Shown piece by piece: positions 49,999-60,900 of a stretch of DNA of 64,000 nt (positions are counted from its first letter, which is position 1; each line of letters opens with the position of its first letter). The stretch spans positions 372,001 to 436,000 of the forward strand of contig WIAF01000001.1 in assembly GCA_014055465.1 (NCBI GenBank), given 5' to 3'. Position numbers and translations under genes: made by a program. Origin of the DNA: Nitrospira sp. CR1.1. GTDB taxonomy: Bacteria > Nitrospirota > Nitrospiria > Nitrospirales > Nitrospiraceae. The notes below the pieces were generated by a model that was given only the letters and a program-made list of their open reading frames with translations, searched no databases and was not told where the DNA came from.

Positions 49999-51125
49999 GG
50001 AACCCAGTCGGCAAGAAACACGTTGAATTCTCCCGGCTCTTTCGCGTTCCGGTCTGACACCCACACGAGGTGCTTTCCGTCCGGAGAGAACATGGGAAAG
50101 CTGTTGAACTTTCCGGCCACCGTCAATCGCTCCAGGCCTGAGCCGTCCTCATTGGTGAGATACAAATGAAACTCAGGCCGCCCTCCTTCATTGCGCGTTT
50201 CCACATTGGACGAGAAGATGACGCGATGCCCATCCGGATGGAAATAGGGCGAGAAGTTCGACGCGCCGTTACTCGTGACCTGCTGCTTGTTCGACCCGTC
50301 GGCGTTCATGATAAAGATGTCCAGGCGGCCCGGCTCCACGAGATTTTGAGCCAGCAGCGATTTGTACTGATCCAGTTCGTCCTGATTGCTCGGATGCTGC
50401 GCGCGATAGACGATCCGCTTACTGTCCGGCGAGAAGAACGCCCCGCCGTCGTACCCGATTTCCTGGGTCAGCCTCCGGGGATGCGTTCCGTCCAGATCCA
50501 TGGTGTAAATATCCAAATCCCCGTCGCGCATGGAGGTCCAGACAATCGTCTTCCCGTTGGGGGACACCGTGGCCTCGGCGTCATATCCGGGGGTATTGGT
50601 CAATCGCTGCGGGTCCAGCCCGTCAATCCGGACGGAGAACAAATCATAGTCATCCAACGCCCACCGGTAGGCACCGCCATCCCGCTTCGGTTTGGGGGGA
50701 CAATTGGGGCCTCGCAGATGAGTGGACGAGTACAACACGCGCCGGTCACCGGGGAAGAAATAGCCGCAGGTCGTGGTGCCAGAACCGGTGCTGACCATCC
50801 GGATCTTTTCGCTCACGAGATCCATCACGTACATTTGATAACAGCCGAGAGGGATATCGGCCGGATGCATCGCCGCAGCAAACGTATCTTTCATCCAATT
50901 GTTCGTGGACTGGAAAATCAGTTTGTCGCCGCTAAACGAAAAATACGCTTCGGCATTTTGCCGTCCGAATGTGAGTTGCTTGATATTGGTGAGGTGCCGC
51001 TCGGAGGAGGCCGCTGGCGTCACTGCGGTTTCTGACGGCTTGGATGCCGCACCCCCCGAACTCGTCGCAGCGAGGGAGAGCACGAGCCCCAGCATTCCTA
51101 CCATGAAGTGTTTAACGTGTTTCAA
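49995..51125 (-). CDS. TolB-like PD40 beta-propeller protein
   Basis: Exported protein of 376 aa with a signal peptide (MKHVKHFMVGMLGLVLSLAA), then five to six PD40 (WD40-like) repeats. Typical repeat ends are TVSPNGKTIVWTSMRDGDLDIY, FSPDSKRIVYRAQ and FSPDGKHLVWVSDRN (cited in part). Propellers of this kind occur in TolB and in peptidase-associated proteins. It lies between an M1-type peptidase gene (overlap of 14 bp) and the PAP2 gene (ATGA overlap). A peptidase-linked role is inferred from that coupling. Confidence 0.88.
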   Translation of the reverse strand: MKHVKHFMVGMLGLVLSLAATSSGGAASKPSETAVTPAASSERHLTNIKQLTFGRQNAEAYFSFSGDKLIFQSTNNWMKDTFAAAMHPADIPLGCYQMYVMDLVSEKIRMVSTGSGTTTCGYFFPGDRRVLYSSTHLRGPNCPPKPKRDGGAYRWALDDYDLFSVRIDGLDPQRLTNTPGYDAEATVSPNGKTIVWTSMRDGDLDIYTMDLDGTHPRRLTQEIGYDGGAFFSPDSKRIVYRAQHPSNQDELDQYKSLLAQNLVEPGRLDIFIMNADGSNKQQVTSNGASNFSPYFHPDGHRVIFSSNVETRNEGGRPEFHLYLTNEDGSGLERLTVAGKFNSFPMFSPDGKHLVWVSDRNAKEPGEFNVFLADWVP

Positions 51126-53301
51126 TTCGCACCTCTGCAGTCATCTTATCCTCCCAATCTCCCCGTGCAACCACGGCCCCTTCGTGAAACACCACATAAC
51201 TCTGCCATCCGTAAAAAAACAAGAGCCGGGCCACGCGGCCAAGCGCCTGCGGCGTCACCCCGTGGAGAAGAGTCACCACGCTGCCCGGCTGATCGTCGCG
51301 CCGGCAGGATACCAGCAGCGCCATCGTAGGGCCTTCGTACGCCTTCCCGTCCACCGCAAATCCCTTCTCGCCGAAACGAACATGGTCGCCGCAGTCGCGT
51401 AGCATGTCTGCCGCCGCGGGATTCTCCCCGGGCCCGCCCAGCACCAGCAACGATCCCGGCGGCACATCCGTCGTATGGTTTCCCGGCTCTCTCACGGTCG
51501 TGCGCGATCTCCCTGGCTTCGACGCCTCCTGTGCGACAATTCGTTGAACAATGTCGGTGAAGGGACTCGGTGGCTCTGATGACACCCGGGGCAACAGAAC
51601 CGTCCGTTGGGCATCCGTCACGTACAGATTCAACATAGGCGCTAACGCATTCCGTGCCACACGGCGAAACACCTGCAGCCCCGGGTCCAGTCGAACCGCC
51701 AGCGGACGTTCCGTTAGAGGCACGACCACATCTTGCTGGGCCTCCGTCAGATGGATACGCGCTCGGTGGGCACGTCCGCCGTCCAGCACAAATTCCAGAT
51801 CGACCGCGATTCGATAGGGGACGCCATGCTGGGCGATGTGCACCATCGCCTCCACCGTATTCGTCTCCCCGGAAGTTCCGGTTGACGGCTGCACCCACAC
51901 ACGAGTCAGCTCAATTTCAGGCGCGCCGGCCCGCTCGACCCACTGAGCAAAAAACCATCGAAGGTCTCGCCCTGCTACGTCCTGAAAGATGCGCTCCAGA
52001 TCACGCCACTCAGCCGCCCTTCCAAGATACTGTTCCGGTATCTGTTTCAGCGCCTTCCAAAACGCAGCTTCGCCGATTTCCTGTCTGAGCGCATGGAACA
52101 CCATGGCGGATTGTTGATAACCGATGGCGTTGTCCTTTTCATCGTGCTTCTGGGCGAACCGTATGACGGGATACTCCTCGCCGGGTCGCACGTAGACGGC
52201 ATATCCCATGAGCATCAATCGTCGCTGCTCGCGGGCTTGCGCCTCATCGCCCATGAGCTCATGGTAGTAGTAATTGGAGAGATAGGTCGTCAGCCCCTCC
52301 ACCCAGTTGCCGCGATCGATCCGGTTGAACACGCCGTTTCCGATCCACGAATGCACGATCTCATGGCCGAGCGCATAGGGCTGCGTATAGTGCCGCTTGA
52401 TCACGGCGCTTCCCAGCAGGGTAAAAGAAGGCATGCCCAGTCCGCTGGAGAAGAAATTCTCGACGACGGCAAATTGCGAAAATGGATAGGGCCCGAGCAG
52501 GGGAATGTAGGCATCAAGGTATCGCGCCGAGGCGTCCAGATATTCATCCGCTAACGAGGCTTCGTCGGGAAAGAGATAGGTAGCGAGCCGGATGGACTGC
52601 CCCGACTGCGCTGTCCAAGTGCGAGCCTTCACAATGAACCGGTTGGCGACGACCGTCAGCGCCTCGCTCTTACTCGAGACCACCCAACGCGCCGGGTCAG
52701 ACTGCGGGGCTCCCTGCGTCACAGCGGTCCACCCATCAGGCAAGGTCACGGTGACGTCGTAGGTGGCAAGCGAACCATTCAGGTCGGGATACCATTGGCT
52801 TTCACTGCTGAGATACACGCCTTCAGGGCCAATGTGCCCGGAGGTCTCGCTCGGCGTGACAAACCGAAGGTGCCGCGGGTCCCGCGGCGGATCGTCGATC
52901 ACCCCGCGATAGGAGAACTTCAATTCTACCGTGCCGTCTCCCCGACCTGTGGCCGGCTGCTTCAGGATCACGCGCTGCGGCTCCGACCGGCCTGATGCCT
53001 CTTCCCTCTCGAAGGCCACCTCCGGAGCCGTTTCACAGGGGGCGTGACAATGCGTGACATCCTGGATGTGCTCGACGTGAAGCGTGGGAGCGAGAGAAAA
53101 CGCCCACACCTGACCGGGAGATCCTCCCGCGAGGGTCAGGCGATCCGTCGCGATGAGCTGATGGGAATCCGGCAGCAGCTCGAGCGTCAGCTGGTGATGT
53201 TCAATGGTCGGTGAAGCGGAGCCAGACTCAGCGACTGCAAGCGCAGGAACGAGGCAAACGGCAAGCAGACTGAAGCGGATGAGGCGATGCAAACAATTCA
53301 C
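51112..53301 (-). CDS. M1-family metallopeptidase-like exported protein
   Basis: Exported protein of 729 aa with a signal peptide (MNCLHRLIRFSLLAVCLVPA) and an M1-type domain. The zinc motif is HEIVHSW with His313 and His317, Glu314 the general base. The third ligand is Glu335 in NWVEGLTTY, 17 residues beyond the second His instead of the 18 usual in M1. A GxMEN exopeptidase motif is not seen in the expected place, so aminopeptidase activity is not certain. A C-terminal domain of about 200 residues has no family I recognise. It heads a three-gene set with overlapping reading frames. Confidence 0.88.
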   Translation of the reverse strand: MNCLHRLIRFSLLAVCLVPALAVAESGSASPTIEHHQLTLELLPDSHQLIATDRLTLAGGSPGQVWAFSLAPTLHVEHIQDVTHCHAPCETAPEVAFEREEASGRSEPQRVILKQPATGRGDGTVELKFSYRGVIDDPPRDPRHLRFVTPSETSGHIGPEGVYLSSESQWYPDLNGSLATYDVTVTLPDGWTAVTQGAPQSDPARWVVSSKSEALTVVANRFIVKARTWTAQSGQSIRLATYLFPDEASLADEYLDASARYLDAYIPLLGPYPFSQFAVVENFFSSGLGMPSFTLLGSAVIKRHYTQPYALGHEIVHSWIGNGVFNRIDRGNWVEGLTTYLSNYYYHELMGDEAQAREQRRLMLMGYAVYVRPGEEYPVIRFAQKHDEKDNAIGYQQSAMVFHALRQEIGEAAFWKALKQIPEQYLGRAAEWRDLERIFQDVAGRDLRWFFAQWVERAGAPEIELTRVWVQPSTGTSGETNTVEAMVHIAQHGVPYRIAVDLEFVLDGGRAHRARIHLTEAQQDVVVPLTERPLAVRLDPGLQVFRRVARNALAPMLNLYVTDAQRTVLLPRVSSEPPSPFTDIVQRIVAQEASKPGRSRTTVREPGNHTTDVPPGSLLVLGGPGENPAAADMLRDCGDHVRFGEKGFAVDGKAYEGPTMALLVSCRRDDQPGSVVTLLHGVTPQALGRVARLLFFYGWQSYVVFHEGAVVARGDWEDKMTAEVRIETR

Positions 53302-53334
53302 TCTTCACCGGCACCCCAAGGTGGACGATGAAGA

Positions 53335-54120
53335 TTAACACTCCCGGCACACCATCACAAGCTGGATAGCCATCAAGGCTCGCTCCAAATCAAGCGGTTT
53401 ATCCAGCACTTCTTGCGGCCCCAACGCCCAGGCGTCCGTCAGCAACGGATCATTCTGATGTCCACTCAAAATGATCGTCCGTCCGGCATAGTCGCGCCCG
53501 GCCAGGACTTTCAATAACTCTACGCCGTTCATCTCCGGCATGACGAGATCGAGGATTAACAAATCCGGCGCCGACTCCTCGATCATTCGCAGGGCTTCAC
53601 GGCCATCCTTGGCGCCTCGGACACGGTATCCGCGCAGACTGAGAAAACGCATCAGGAGATCGCGCGCCATCACATCGTCATCAACGACGAGAACCTGTTC
53701 CCCGGGAGGCTGATCGGCATCATTGCTCGCCAGAGACTGGGCGCGTGATGCCTCACGCCTTGCTTGTTGGGCAATCCGATGCACCGCGCCAACCAGCACA
53801 TCCAACGACAAGCCCTTCCGAAAAAAATCCGTGACGTGTAATTTTCGGGCGAGATTCTCTAATTCCTCGGTGGCCCCACCCCCCAGAATAATCACTCCGG
53901 CGCGGGGGTCGTACGTCCGAATCTCTTTGAGCACCGCTAACCCGTCCATTTCCGGCATTCGCAGATCAAGCAACGTCACGACGGGGCGAAGTTGCCGGAA
54001 CAGGGATACTCCCTCCCGCCCGCTGGTCGCCGTACTGACGCGATACCCGTGGCGAGACAATGCCACCTGCAAAAGATCGCAGTGCAATCGGTCGTCGTCG
54101 ATTACCAATAACGTCGTCAT
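53335..54120 (-). CDS. Response regulator with two receiver domains
   Basis: Protein of 261 aa with two REC domains and no output domain. The first has acidic pocket VIDDD, phospho-acceptor Asp in LLDLRMPEMDG and Lys in FFRKG. The second has VVDDD, LILDLVMPEMNG and LDKPLD. Both acceptor sites look intact. It may act as a phosphorelay or a phosphate sink. ATG 54120 is preferred because the longer frame has no ribosome binding site. No histidine kinase is adjacent. Confidence 0.9.
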   Translation of the reverse strand: MTTLLVIDDDRLHCDLLQVALSRHGYRVSTATSGREGVSLFRQLRPVVTLLDLRMPEMDGLAVLKEIRTYDPRAGVIILGGGATEELENLARKLHVTDFFRKGLSLDVLVGAVHRIAQQARREASRAQSLASNDADQPPGEQVLVVDDDVMARDLLMRFLSLRGYRVRGAKDGREALRMIEESAPDLLILDLVMPEMNGVELLKVLAGRDYAGRTIILSGHQNDPLLTDAWALGPQEVLDKPLDLERALMAIQLVMVCREC

Positions 54121-54273
54121 CGTTCTTTCTCGCCCATGTGCAACGGTTGCTGCGCTCAGGCACACCCTCAGGGTCGGCTCTCAAGAAACAGCCTAGCATG
54201 AGGTTCGCGGGATGAGAAGAAATTGAGCGAAAACGCAGGAAAGACGGTAGAGGGTCCGGTCCGGCCGGACAGG

Positions 54274-55188
54274 TCAGAACAATGCGTCAACAAAGGCTTT
54301 GGCGTTGAAGTCCTGGAGATCCTCAACAGATTCCCCGACTCCGATCAACCGGACCGGGATTTTCAGCGTATCAGCAATCGCCACCACAATGCCGCCGCGG
54401 GCCGTTCCATCCAGCTTGGTCAGCGCAATGCCGGTCACGCCGACCGCCTCATGAAATTGTCTGGCTTGCGCAATCGCATTCTGACCGACGGTCGCATCCA
54501 AGACCAACAGCACCTCATGGGGCGCCCCCGGACACTCTTGCGCCACAATCCGTTTGATTTTCCGCAACTCGTCCATCAAATTTGTTTTGGTGTGCAGCCG
54601 CCCGGCGGTATCGATGAGCACCACGTCCGTCGCGCGCGCCTTCGCAGCCGTGATCCCGTCGTAGGCCACGGCCGCGGGATCAGCGCCGGGCCGATGCCGG
54701 ATGATGTCAACCTGTGTGCGGTCCGCCCATACCTGCAGTTGATCGATCGCCGCCGCCCGGAAGGTGTCGCCGGCGACAAGCAACGCGCTGTTCCCTTGTT
54801 GGCGAAACCGTTGGGTCAATTTTGCCACCGTGGTGGTCTTCCCAACACCGTTGACCCCCACGGCAAGAATCACAAACGGACGCGGCCCTTGCGCGATGAG
54901 TTGGTCGATTGACGCCGCTTGTGCGGGAAGCAGAATGTCCAAGACCGATTGCCGCAGCAGATCCCGCACCTTCTCGGCCGCCGAAAAATTTCCCCCGCGC
55001 ATCTGTCCGCGCAAGTTCTCCATGACGCGTTCGACAACCGGCACGCCCAGATCCGCGCTGATTAAGGCAACCTCCAACTCATCTAAAAGAGCCGGGTCAG
55101 CCGCGCGCCCGAGCAGCCGATCCAGTTGTCCGGTGACCGCATCGCGTGTTTTTGAGAGCCCCTCGCTCAGTTTCTGAAACCAGCCCAC
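54274..55188 (-). CDS. ftsY: Signal recognition particle receptor FtsY
   Basis: SRP-type GTPase of 304 aa that docks SRP-ribosome complexes at the inner membrane. It has the N domain helical bundle, the G1 motif GVNGVGKTTTVAKL, the insertion box with DTFRAAAIDQL, the G3 motif DTAGRLHT, and the G4 element TKLDGTARGG. The long acidic A domain of E. coli FtsY is missing, as in many other bacteria. Convergent neighbours are absent; ybeY and phoH lie upstream on the same strand. Confidence 0.96.
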   Translation of the reverse strand: MGWFQKLSEGLSKTRDAVTGQLDRLLGRAADPALLDELEVALISADLGVPVVERVMENLRGQMRGGNFSAAEKVRDLLRQSVLDILLPAQAASIDQLIAQGPRPFVILAVGVNGVGKTTTVAKLTQRFRQQGNSALLVAGDTFRAAAIDQLQVWADRTQVDIIRHRPGADPAAVAYDGITAAKARATDVVLIDTAGRLHTKTNLMDELRKIKRIVAQECPGAPHEVLLVLDATVGQNAIAQARQFHEAVGVTGIALTKLDGTARGGIVVAIADTLKIPVRLIGVGESVEDLQDFNAKAFVDALF

Positions 55189-55244
55189 CGCTCACCTCAT
55201 CCTCTTCTGCCTTCACGTTCCCGATCATGCACCCCGGTCACGCA

Positions 55245-55715
55245 TCATACTGGATCTGAATCGCCGGATACCAATAGCCTCGGTATCGGACCGATGCCAC
55301 GCAGAACGGCCCGCTCGCGTCGGGTCATTCGTCTGGCCTCGGGTTCACTTCGCTCATGGTCATATCCGCACAAATGCAGAATGCCGTGAATGAGGAGTAC
55401 GGCCAGTTCATGATCGACACCCCGTTGATGACGGCGCGCCTGACGAATGGCTTGTGGCAGGGAAATGACGACATCCCCCAGCAGGGCCGATGGCGGGCCG
55501 GGCCCTTCCCTGGTCGCAAAGGCCAGCACATCCGTGGTGTTATCACGATGACGAAAGCTTCGATTCAGGCGGCGCATCCGGTCGTCGCCTACGATTTCGA
55601 GGCTGAGCAACGCCTCGCGTTCACCGATGGACTGGAGGATACGATTGGCGAGGCTCCTGAGAGGCGCGAGGCGCAGCGTCCACCTCGTAAGCCGCATGCC
55701 GACCACGACCGGCAT
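55245..55715 (-). CDS. ybeY: Endoribonuclease YbeY
   Basis: Zinc-dependent single-strand endoribonuclease (156 aa) needed for 16S rRNA 3'-end maturation and late ribosome quality control. The zinc motif is HGILHLCGYDHE, and the upstream LNRSFRHRDNTTDVLAF segment is typical. Start is the ATG at 55715, overlapping the phoH stop by one base (TAATG), with an alternative at 55697. The partnership with phoH is widely conserved. Confidence 0.95.
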   Translation of the reverse strand: MPVVVGMRLTRWTLRLAPLRSLANRILQSIGEREALLSLEIVGDDRMRRLNRSFRHRDNTTDVLAFATREGPGPPSALLGDVVISLPQAIRQARRHQRGVDHELAVLLIHGILHLCGYDHERSEPEARRMTRRERAVLRGIGPIPRLLVSGDSDPV

Positions 55716-56776
55716 TAATGCGATTGGCCCCAGGAACCTGTGGGAGAAGATGAGGAACGGGAAACCTTGGGATCAGGACGCTGCCCTTTCACGAGATTCC
55801 CGCCTTTTCTCGATGTTCCGGGATTCGCCGGCGCGACCGAATGCCGGTCATACGCTTTGATAATTTCTTGAACGAGGCGATGCCGCACGACATCCCGTTC
55901 ATCGAAATACACAAACTCAATACCGGCGATGTCCCGGAGAATGTCCCGCACTTCAATCAGGCCGGAGACGCGGTCGGATGGTAAGTCGATCTGCGTGATA
56001 TCTCCCGTCACGACGGCTTTGGAATGAAAACCTAACCGGGTCAGGAACATTTTCATTTGCTCAGCGGTGGCATTCTGCGCTTCGTCCAGAATCACAAAGG
56101 AGTCGTTAAGGGTCCGGCCACGCATAAACGCCAGAGGAGCGATTTCAATATCTCCCCGATCGATGAGACGATTGGCTCGTTCCATTTCCATCATGTCGAA
56201 CAGCGCATCATAGAGCGGACGAAGGTACGGATTGACCTTGGCATACATGTCACCGGGCAGATAGCCGAGCTTTTCTCCAGCCTCGACCGCCGGTCGGGCG
56301 AGGATGATACGGCTGACATCCTTTTTCATCAGCGCGCTCACCGCCATGGCCATGGCCAGGTACGTCTTGCCTGTTCCGGCAGGACCAATACCGATGACGA
56401 TGTCATGCTTTTCGATCGCGTCGAGGTAGTATTTCTGCGTCGGGGTCTTGGGGACAATGAAGCGCTTTCGAGTTACGATGGGGGACGCGCTGAAGAGCAA
56501 GTCTTTAAGCGAGGCGTCTTGATTATGGCGGAGGGCGGTCAGCGCGTGCGTGACGTCATCTGATCTGAGATCGTATCCTTCGTTGGTCAGCGATGCGAGT
56601 TCATTGAGTATCCGTTCCGCCTGCTTCACAGCTTCGGGCGTACCCTCTACCGTGACTTCTTCGCCCCGTGCGGAACACCGCACCCCGAACTCTTCCTCAA
56701 TCAACTTGAGGTGGCGATCGTGGTGCCCAAACAGAACCGCGGTGTTCGTGCCTTCACGTAGTTTGATCTTGCGCAC
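55715..56776 (-). CDS. phoH: PhoH-family ATPase
   Basis: Cytoplasmic P-loop protein of 353 aa related to the helicase-like domain of PhoH. The Walker A is GIGPAGTGKTYLAMAMA and Walker B FVILDEAQNATAEQ, with an N-terminal KH-like segment (GTPEAVKQAERILNEL). Adjacent ybeY suggests a role in RNA metabolism. The C-terminal 30 residues are basic and disordered. It overlaps ybeY by one base. Confidence 0.94.
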   Translation of the reverse strand: MRKIKLREGTNTAVLFGHHDRHLKLIEEEFGVRCSARGEEVTVEGTPEAVKQAERILNELASLTNEGYDLRSDDVTHALTALRHNQDASLKDLLFSASPIVTRKRFIVPKTPTQKYYLDAIEKHDIVIGIGPAGTGKTYLAMAMAVSALMKKDVSRIILARPAVEAGEKLGYLPGDMYAKVNPYLRPLYDALFDMMEMERANRLIDRGDIEIAPLAFMRGRTLNDSFVILDEAQNATAEQMKMFLTRLGFHSKAVVTGDITQIDLPSDRVSGLIEVRDILRDIAGIEFVYFDERDVVRHRLVQEIIKAYDRHSVAPANPGTSRKGGNLVKGQRPDPKVSRSSSSPTGSWGQSH

Positions 56777-56900
56777 GCCTGTGTCGAAAACTCCTTTCGC
56801 CGAACGTATGTCTAGATTCTAGCAAACAGCGAAAGGGGGGAACAAGGCCGGAACGGAGTGTGAGGGGAAAATTCGGCGATCAGACGTCTTGAAAAGCAGG

Positions 56901-57857
56901 CTACCCTTGCGGCGGCAAAGACGCCTGCGATTGGGCCGTGGAGGGAATCGAGAGTTCAAACTCCTGCCAGGCGATCCCTCCCTGCCCGTCTTCCGCCATG
57001 ATCTTCACCCGATGAGTCCCCGCCACGCCCGGAATGACCTTCCAGTTCACCTGCCCCGTTGCCTTGTCGATGGTCATCCCTGGAGGTCCTGTCTCCAGAC
57101 CATAGGTGACCGTATCGCCATCGACGTCCTTAGCCTGGACCATATACTCGTACTGCTCCCGATTCGTCAACGCCGCCGGACTGGAAACAATCAACGGTGG
57201 GGAATTGCCCAACGCGCTCGGGGCGGACCGGACCGGCGCAGCGGCCATATCGTGATCCCGCGCAGTCACTTCGACCACCACCACATCTTTTCGCCCAAAT
57301 CCCGTGGTGTCGAGGACGTTGTCCTCACCTTCCTGTACTAGCTTGTCGTTTCTCCACCAACGATAGCTGTAGTGAATCTCATCCCGGTCAGGATCGACCG
57401 CATCGACCTTGGCAAGAACCCGACCACCCTTTTCAGAGGCATCTCCCTCGACCGTGACACGGGACACGAGCGGGGGGGTGTTCACCACAGGAAGCGGATC
57501 CGTGCGATAGGGAGCACTCTCCAACTCCCCGTCCGCGGCCACCACTTCGAGCGCGACCTGGTCACCCCGCTTCACATGGACCGGGTCTAGTTCAGCACCG
57601 GTTGCACCCAGCACAGGAGTGCCATTGATGATCCACTGAAATCGCTTCGTGGGTTCGGTCCCGTCAGGATCATCTGCCACCACATGTGCCGTGATGGGAC
57701 CCGCCAGTACGAGAGGATTGGGCACAATCGTCACGAGACGAACCGCGGGAGGATGGTTATTCTTTGGCGCACCACTGGCAACCGATCCGTCTTGAGGCGA
57801 GGAGGAACAACCCCAGCACGCCGCCATGACGACACCGATCACCCCTAAACGAGACAT
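56901..57857 (-). CDS. Ig-like-domain lipoprotein next to pilY1
   Basis: Protein with a membrane-targeting start near ATG 57857 (MSRLGVIGVVMAACWGCSSS), where a lipobox-like MAAC precedes a Ser-rich linker. A longer start at 57938 would overlap pilY1 by 16 bp and is less likely because the lipobox would be internal. The mature part has about three beta-sandwich repeats with VVADDPDGTEPTKRFQWII, KVDAVDPDRDEIHYSYRW and a final YMVQAKDVDGDTVTYGLETG-type domain (cited in part) of the putative-Ig family. It may decorate or stabilise the pilus tip protein. Neither start has a clear ribosome binding site. Confidence 0.78.
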   Translation of the reverse strand: MSRLGVIGVVMAACWGCSSSPQDGSVASGAPKNNHPPAVRLVTIVPNPLVLAGPITAHVVADDPDGTEPTKRFQWIINGTPVLGATGAELDPVHVKRGDQVALEVVAADGELESAPYRTDPLPVVNTPPLVSRVTVEGDASEKGGRVLAKVDAVDPDRDEIHYSYRWWRNDKLVQEGEDNVLDTTGFGRKDVVVVEVTARDHDMAAAPVRSAPSALGNSPPLIVSSPAALTNREQYEYMVQAKDVDGDTVTYGLETGPPGMTIDKATGQVNWKVIPGVAGTHRVKIMAEDGQGGIAWQEFELSIPSTAQSQASLPPQG

Positions 57858-57922
57858 GTGAGGAAGGCCGGGAGAGCGTAATTCACCCACTCTCCCCTCC
57901 ACGACCCGACCAATTCCTTGTG

Positions 57923-60900
57923 TCACTGGTTTGTCCATGAGAAAAAATGACTTCGTGGATCGATGGCGACGGGAACATTGATGCCCGAACTCGGCGCACC
58001 TCCAGGTCCTCCGCATGTTGAACAATCACCGAAGTTTCCCTGACTCATGTTGATAAGGAGGCCGAAGGGACTGCCGCCGTCCCGGCCTGAGCCCATATGG
58101 ACCACGATCCCGAACGCCAAGCCCTCACCGAGGGAACCGAATTTATTCACTGTCTGATTGGCGCCCGATGCAGTGGTACCGATAATCGGTTCTTGATAGG
58201 CGCTCCCCGTCTTGTAAAACAGCGCCCAGAGCCGGCTTGTTCCGGACGACACGCAAATATCATTGGTAGGAATAAAGGTGGGAAAGAACACCACCCCTCC
58301 GAAAACCGTCGGACTACTGACTGTCCGCTCTCCGATGCCATACGGAACCGGCTTCGTGGGCGGGTTGGCCGGCTCGACCAATTTCGTCACCCACCCATCT
58401 TTGCTCTGCACAAGGCTAATCAGCCCCGTAAATGTGGTCGCACCGGTCACACCGGTCACCTGATTGGTGCCACTGGCCAGTCCACAGTCGCCGACGCCTA
58501 CCACGCAGACGGTTGCAGCAGTGACATCTACAAGGTCGTTGTCCATGCAGCTGGACACCCCGGATGATTGATTACACCCGGCATTGAGCACGGAATCTTT
58601 CATCCCTACAAAATACTGGGTCGAGATGTCCGTCTTATCCGACTTGCTGTAATAGCGTCCGCTACCCACAAACACCCAGACATTGGCCGCATCATCCAGC
58701 GTCACCGATGGCGCGGTGGCAACCGGTCCCATTTCCGCTCCGGAGGTAAAGGTATCCAGCATTTCCGTCGGGACGCGATTGCTGCCGGAAGCGATACCCC
58801 ATTGCGCAGGATTCGTCACCGTGCCGAATTTCGACGTCGCCCCGCCAGCGCCCATTGTCAACCGGTAGATCTTTCCTCTCCACGGGAGCGCCCCATCGTT
58901 AATGACTCGACCGAAGTAGACGACGTCATGACGATAATCGAGGTCCCTGTCGAACGCCGTTATATCTCCGATATACGAATCCCAAGACCCTACGGAATAC
59001 GATGTCACGAGACTATTGCTGCTTCCCGGTCCTGTGGCCAGATCGACCACAAAGACTTTGGCACTCTGCGCCACGCTCGCGTCATATCCGGTCGGGCCGG
59101 ATCCCACGACCATGTGCCACCTCGCGTTCGTATTACTCGCCTTGGCATCCCCGCCCGGGTTCACCCGGACCACCGCCGGCACACTGGTCGTCAAACCCAA
59201 ATCCGAGCTATTGAATGACCAGAGCAGTTTGGGATTGTCGGGATTGGTGACGTCCATGACGAAATAGGAGCTATAAAAATTATAGTTTGTGCCGCTGATC
59301 GTGACCGTCATCGGTGGCGCACCGGTTCCGGCCGTACAGGCGCCGCAACTCCCACCCATTCTGAATCCGCCGATCAAAATCGTGCCCCATCCATTGGGAT
59401 GATCGGTGTCGTTGGTAAAAATTCGCACATCGGCCACCTTGAGCGGCAAATCGACGTAGTAGGCATGCTGGTAATCCGCTCGACTCAAAAACTCCAGCTG
59501 CGGCAGGAGTTCATAGGGCACAAATCCCCACAATTCATCACCCAATGGAGCCCCGGATGAATTGTCTGCCGGAGCCGTCGTAAACCAGCCATGCTCGGTG
59601 GTATTTGCGGGAGCAGAGGCGCTCGTATCGTCGCCGGGGTGGTAGTACCCGGCATTGAAGGCGTGCAGCATGCCGTCGTTTCCGCCGACGTAGGCCACCT
59701 GCCTGCGGTTGTACCACTTCTGCAGGAACGCCGAATAACTCTGATCTCCATAGATCGCATCGTGCCGGTCCCTGGGCCCCGCTACTACTGTCGGCGTCGA
59801 ATGAATCACATCTCCCAACTTCCACACTTTCAGCGTGCCACTTCCGGCCGGGACCTGGAGACGGCGATCTCTGGTCGTCGCCTGTTCTGTGCATGTGGTG
59901 GCATCACATCCGCGCACAAAGTTGATGATCTTGGTTCCTTCCGCACTCGACGTGGCACGCAGGTAGGGACGAAGTGTCGGCTCGTTCGCCGTCGAAAACG
60001 CGAGCTGCTCACCGGAATCGACCACTCCGTCATGGTCGGAGTCGACCCAGGTGAGAATGGTACGAGTCGATGAATCTTTCAGCGCCAGCTGCTTGCCGGC
60101 CTCCCAAATCGGAAGGATATCACTCAGCAATTTTCCGCAGGGATTACAATCGGCCAATGTCACTTGACCGTCGCTATTCTGATCGTTCGGCAGTCCGTCA
60201 CCGTCCGTATCGACGTACTTATCGACCTTCACCGAGTTGGAGACAGAATCAAAACGAGTCTTGATGATCTTGTCGACTTTGTAGTCGAGACGGCCATCCT
60301 GGTTCGTGTCCTCGCGGGTATTGCCGAAGGTGTCGATAAAAAGCGCTTGCGTGTAACCTGTCCATTTAACGTCACTCAGTGTGGACGGTTCGATAGTGCT
60401 GGGATAGAAGTAGGACTGATACAGGGCGCCTTCTCCCGTCGAGGCCGTAGCCAACACGGACACGGAGGACCCTGAGGCACTGCGCCGAAGAATGCTCGCG
60501 ATGGTGGCCAGCAATTTGTCCTGGAGGTCATCGACATTGGAAGATTCGAAATAGGCGTCCGGAATGCCGTCAGGAGTGGAGGCCCCGGTCAAATTATTCT
60601 CTTTGTCCCATTCAGAGGTCTGCGGGATGCCATCGCCATTGGAATCCTCGAAGCCTCCCAAACGGGCCGTTTGCGCAAGAATTCCTCGACCATTGATATT
60701 GCCAAACGCAAAAAATGAATACACAGTCAGATTCTGAGTACCGGGCATGCAATGGCCGGTGACGGATAACCCGGCAATTGTCCCGTCATTTGTTCCACTG
60801 CAGGGCCTCAGATCGCTCGTATGAGCCCAGTAAGCTACATCGTCCAGATAGTGACTGCCGCTATCATTGTAGTCAGTTTTGTGTTCGGCCAACAAATCAC

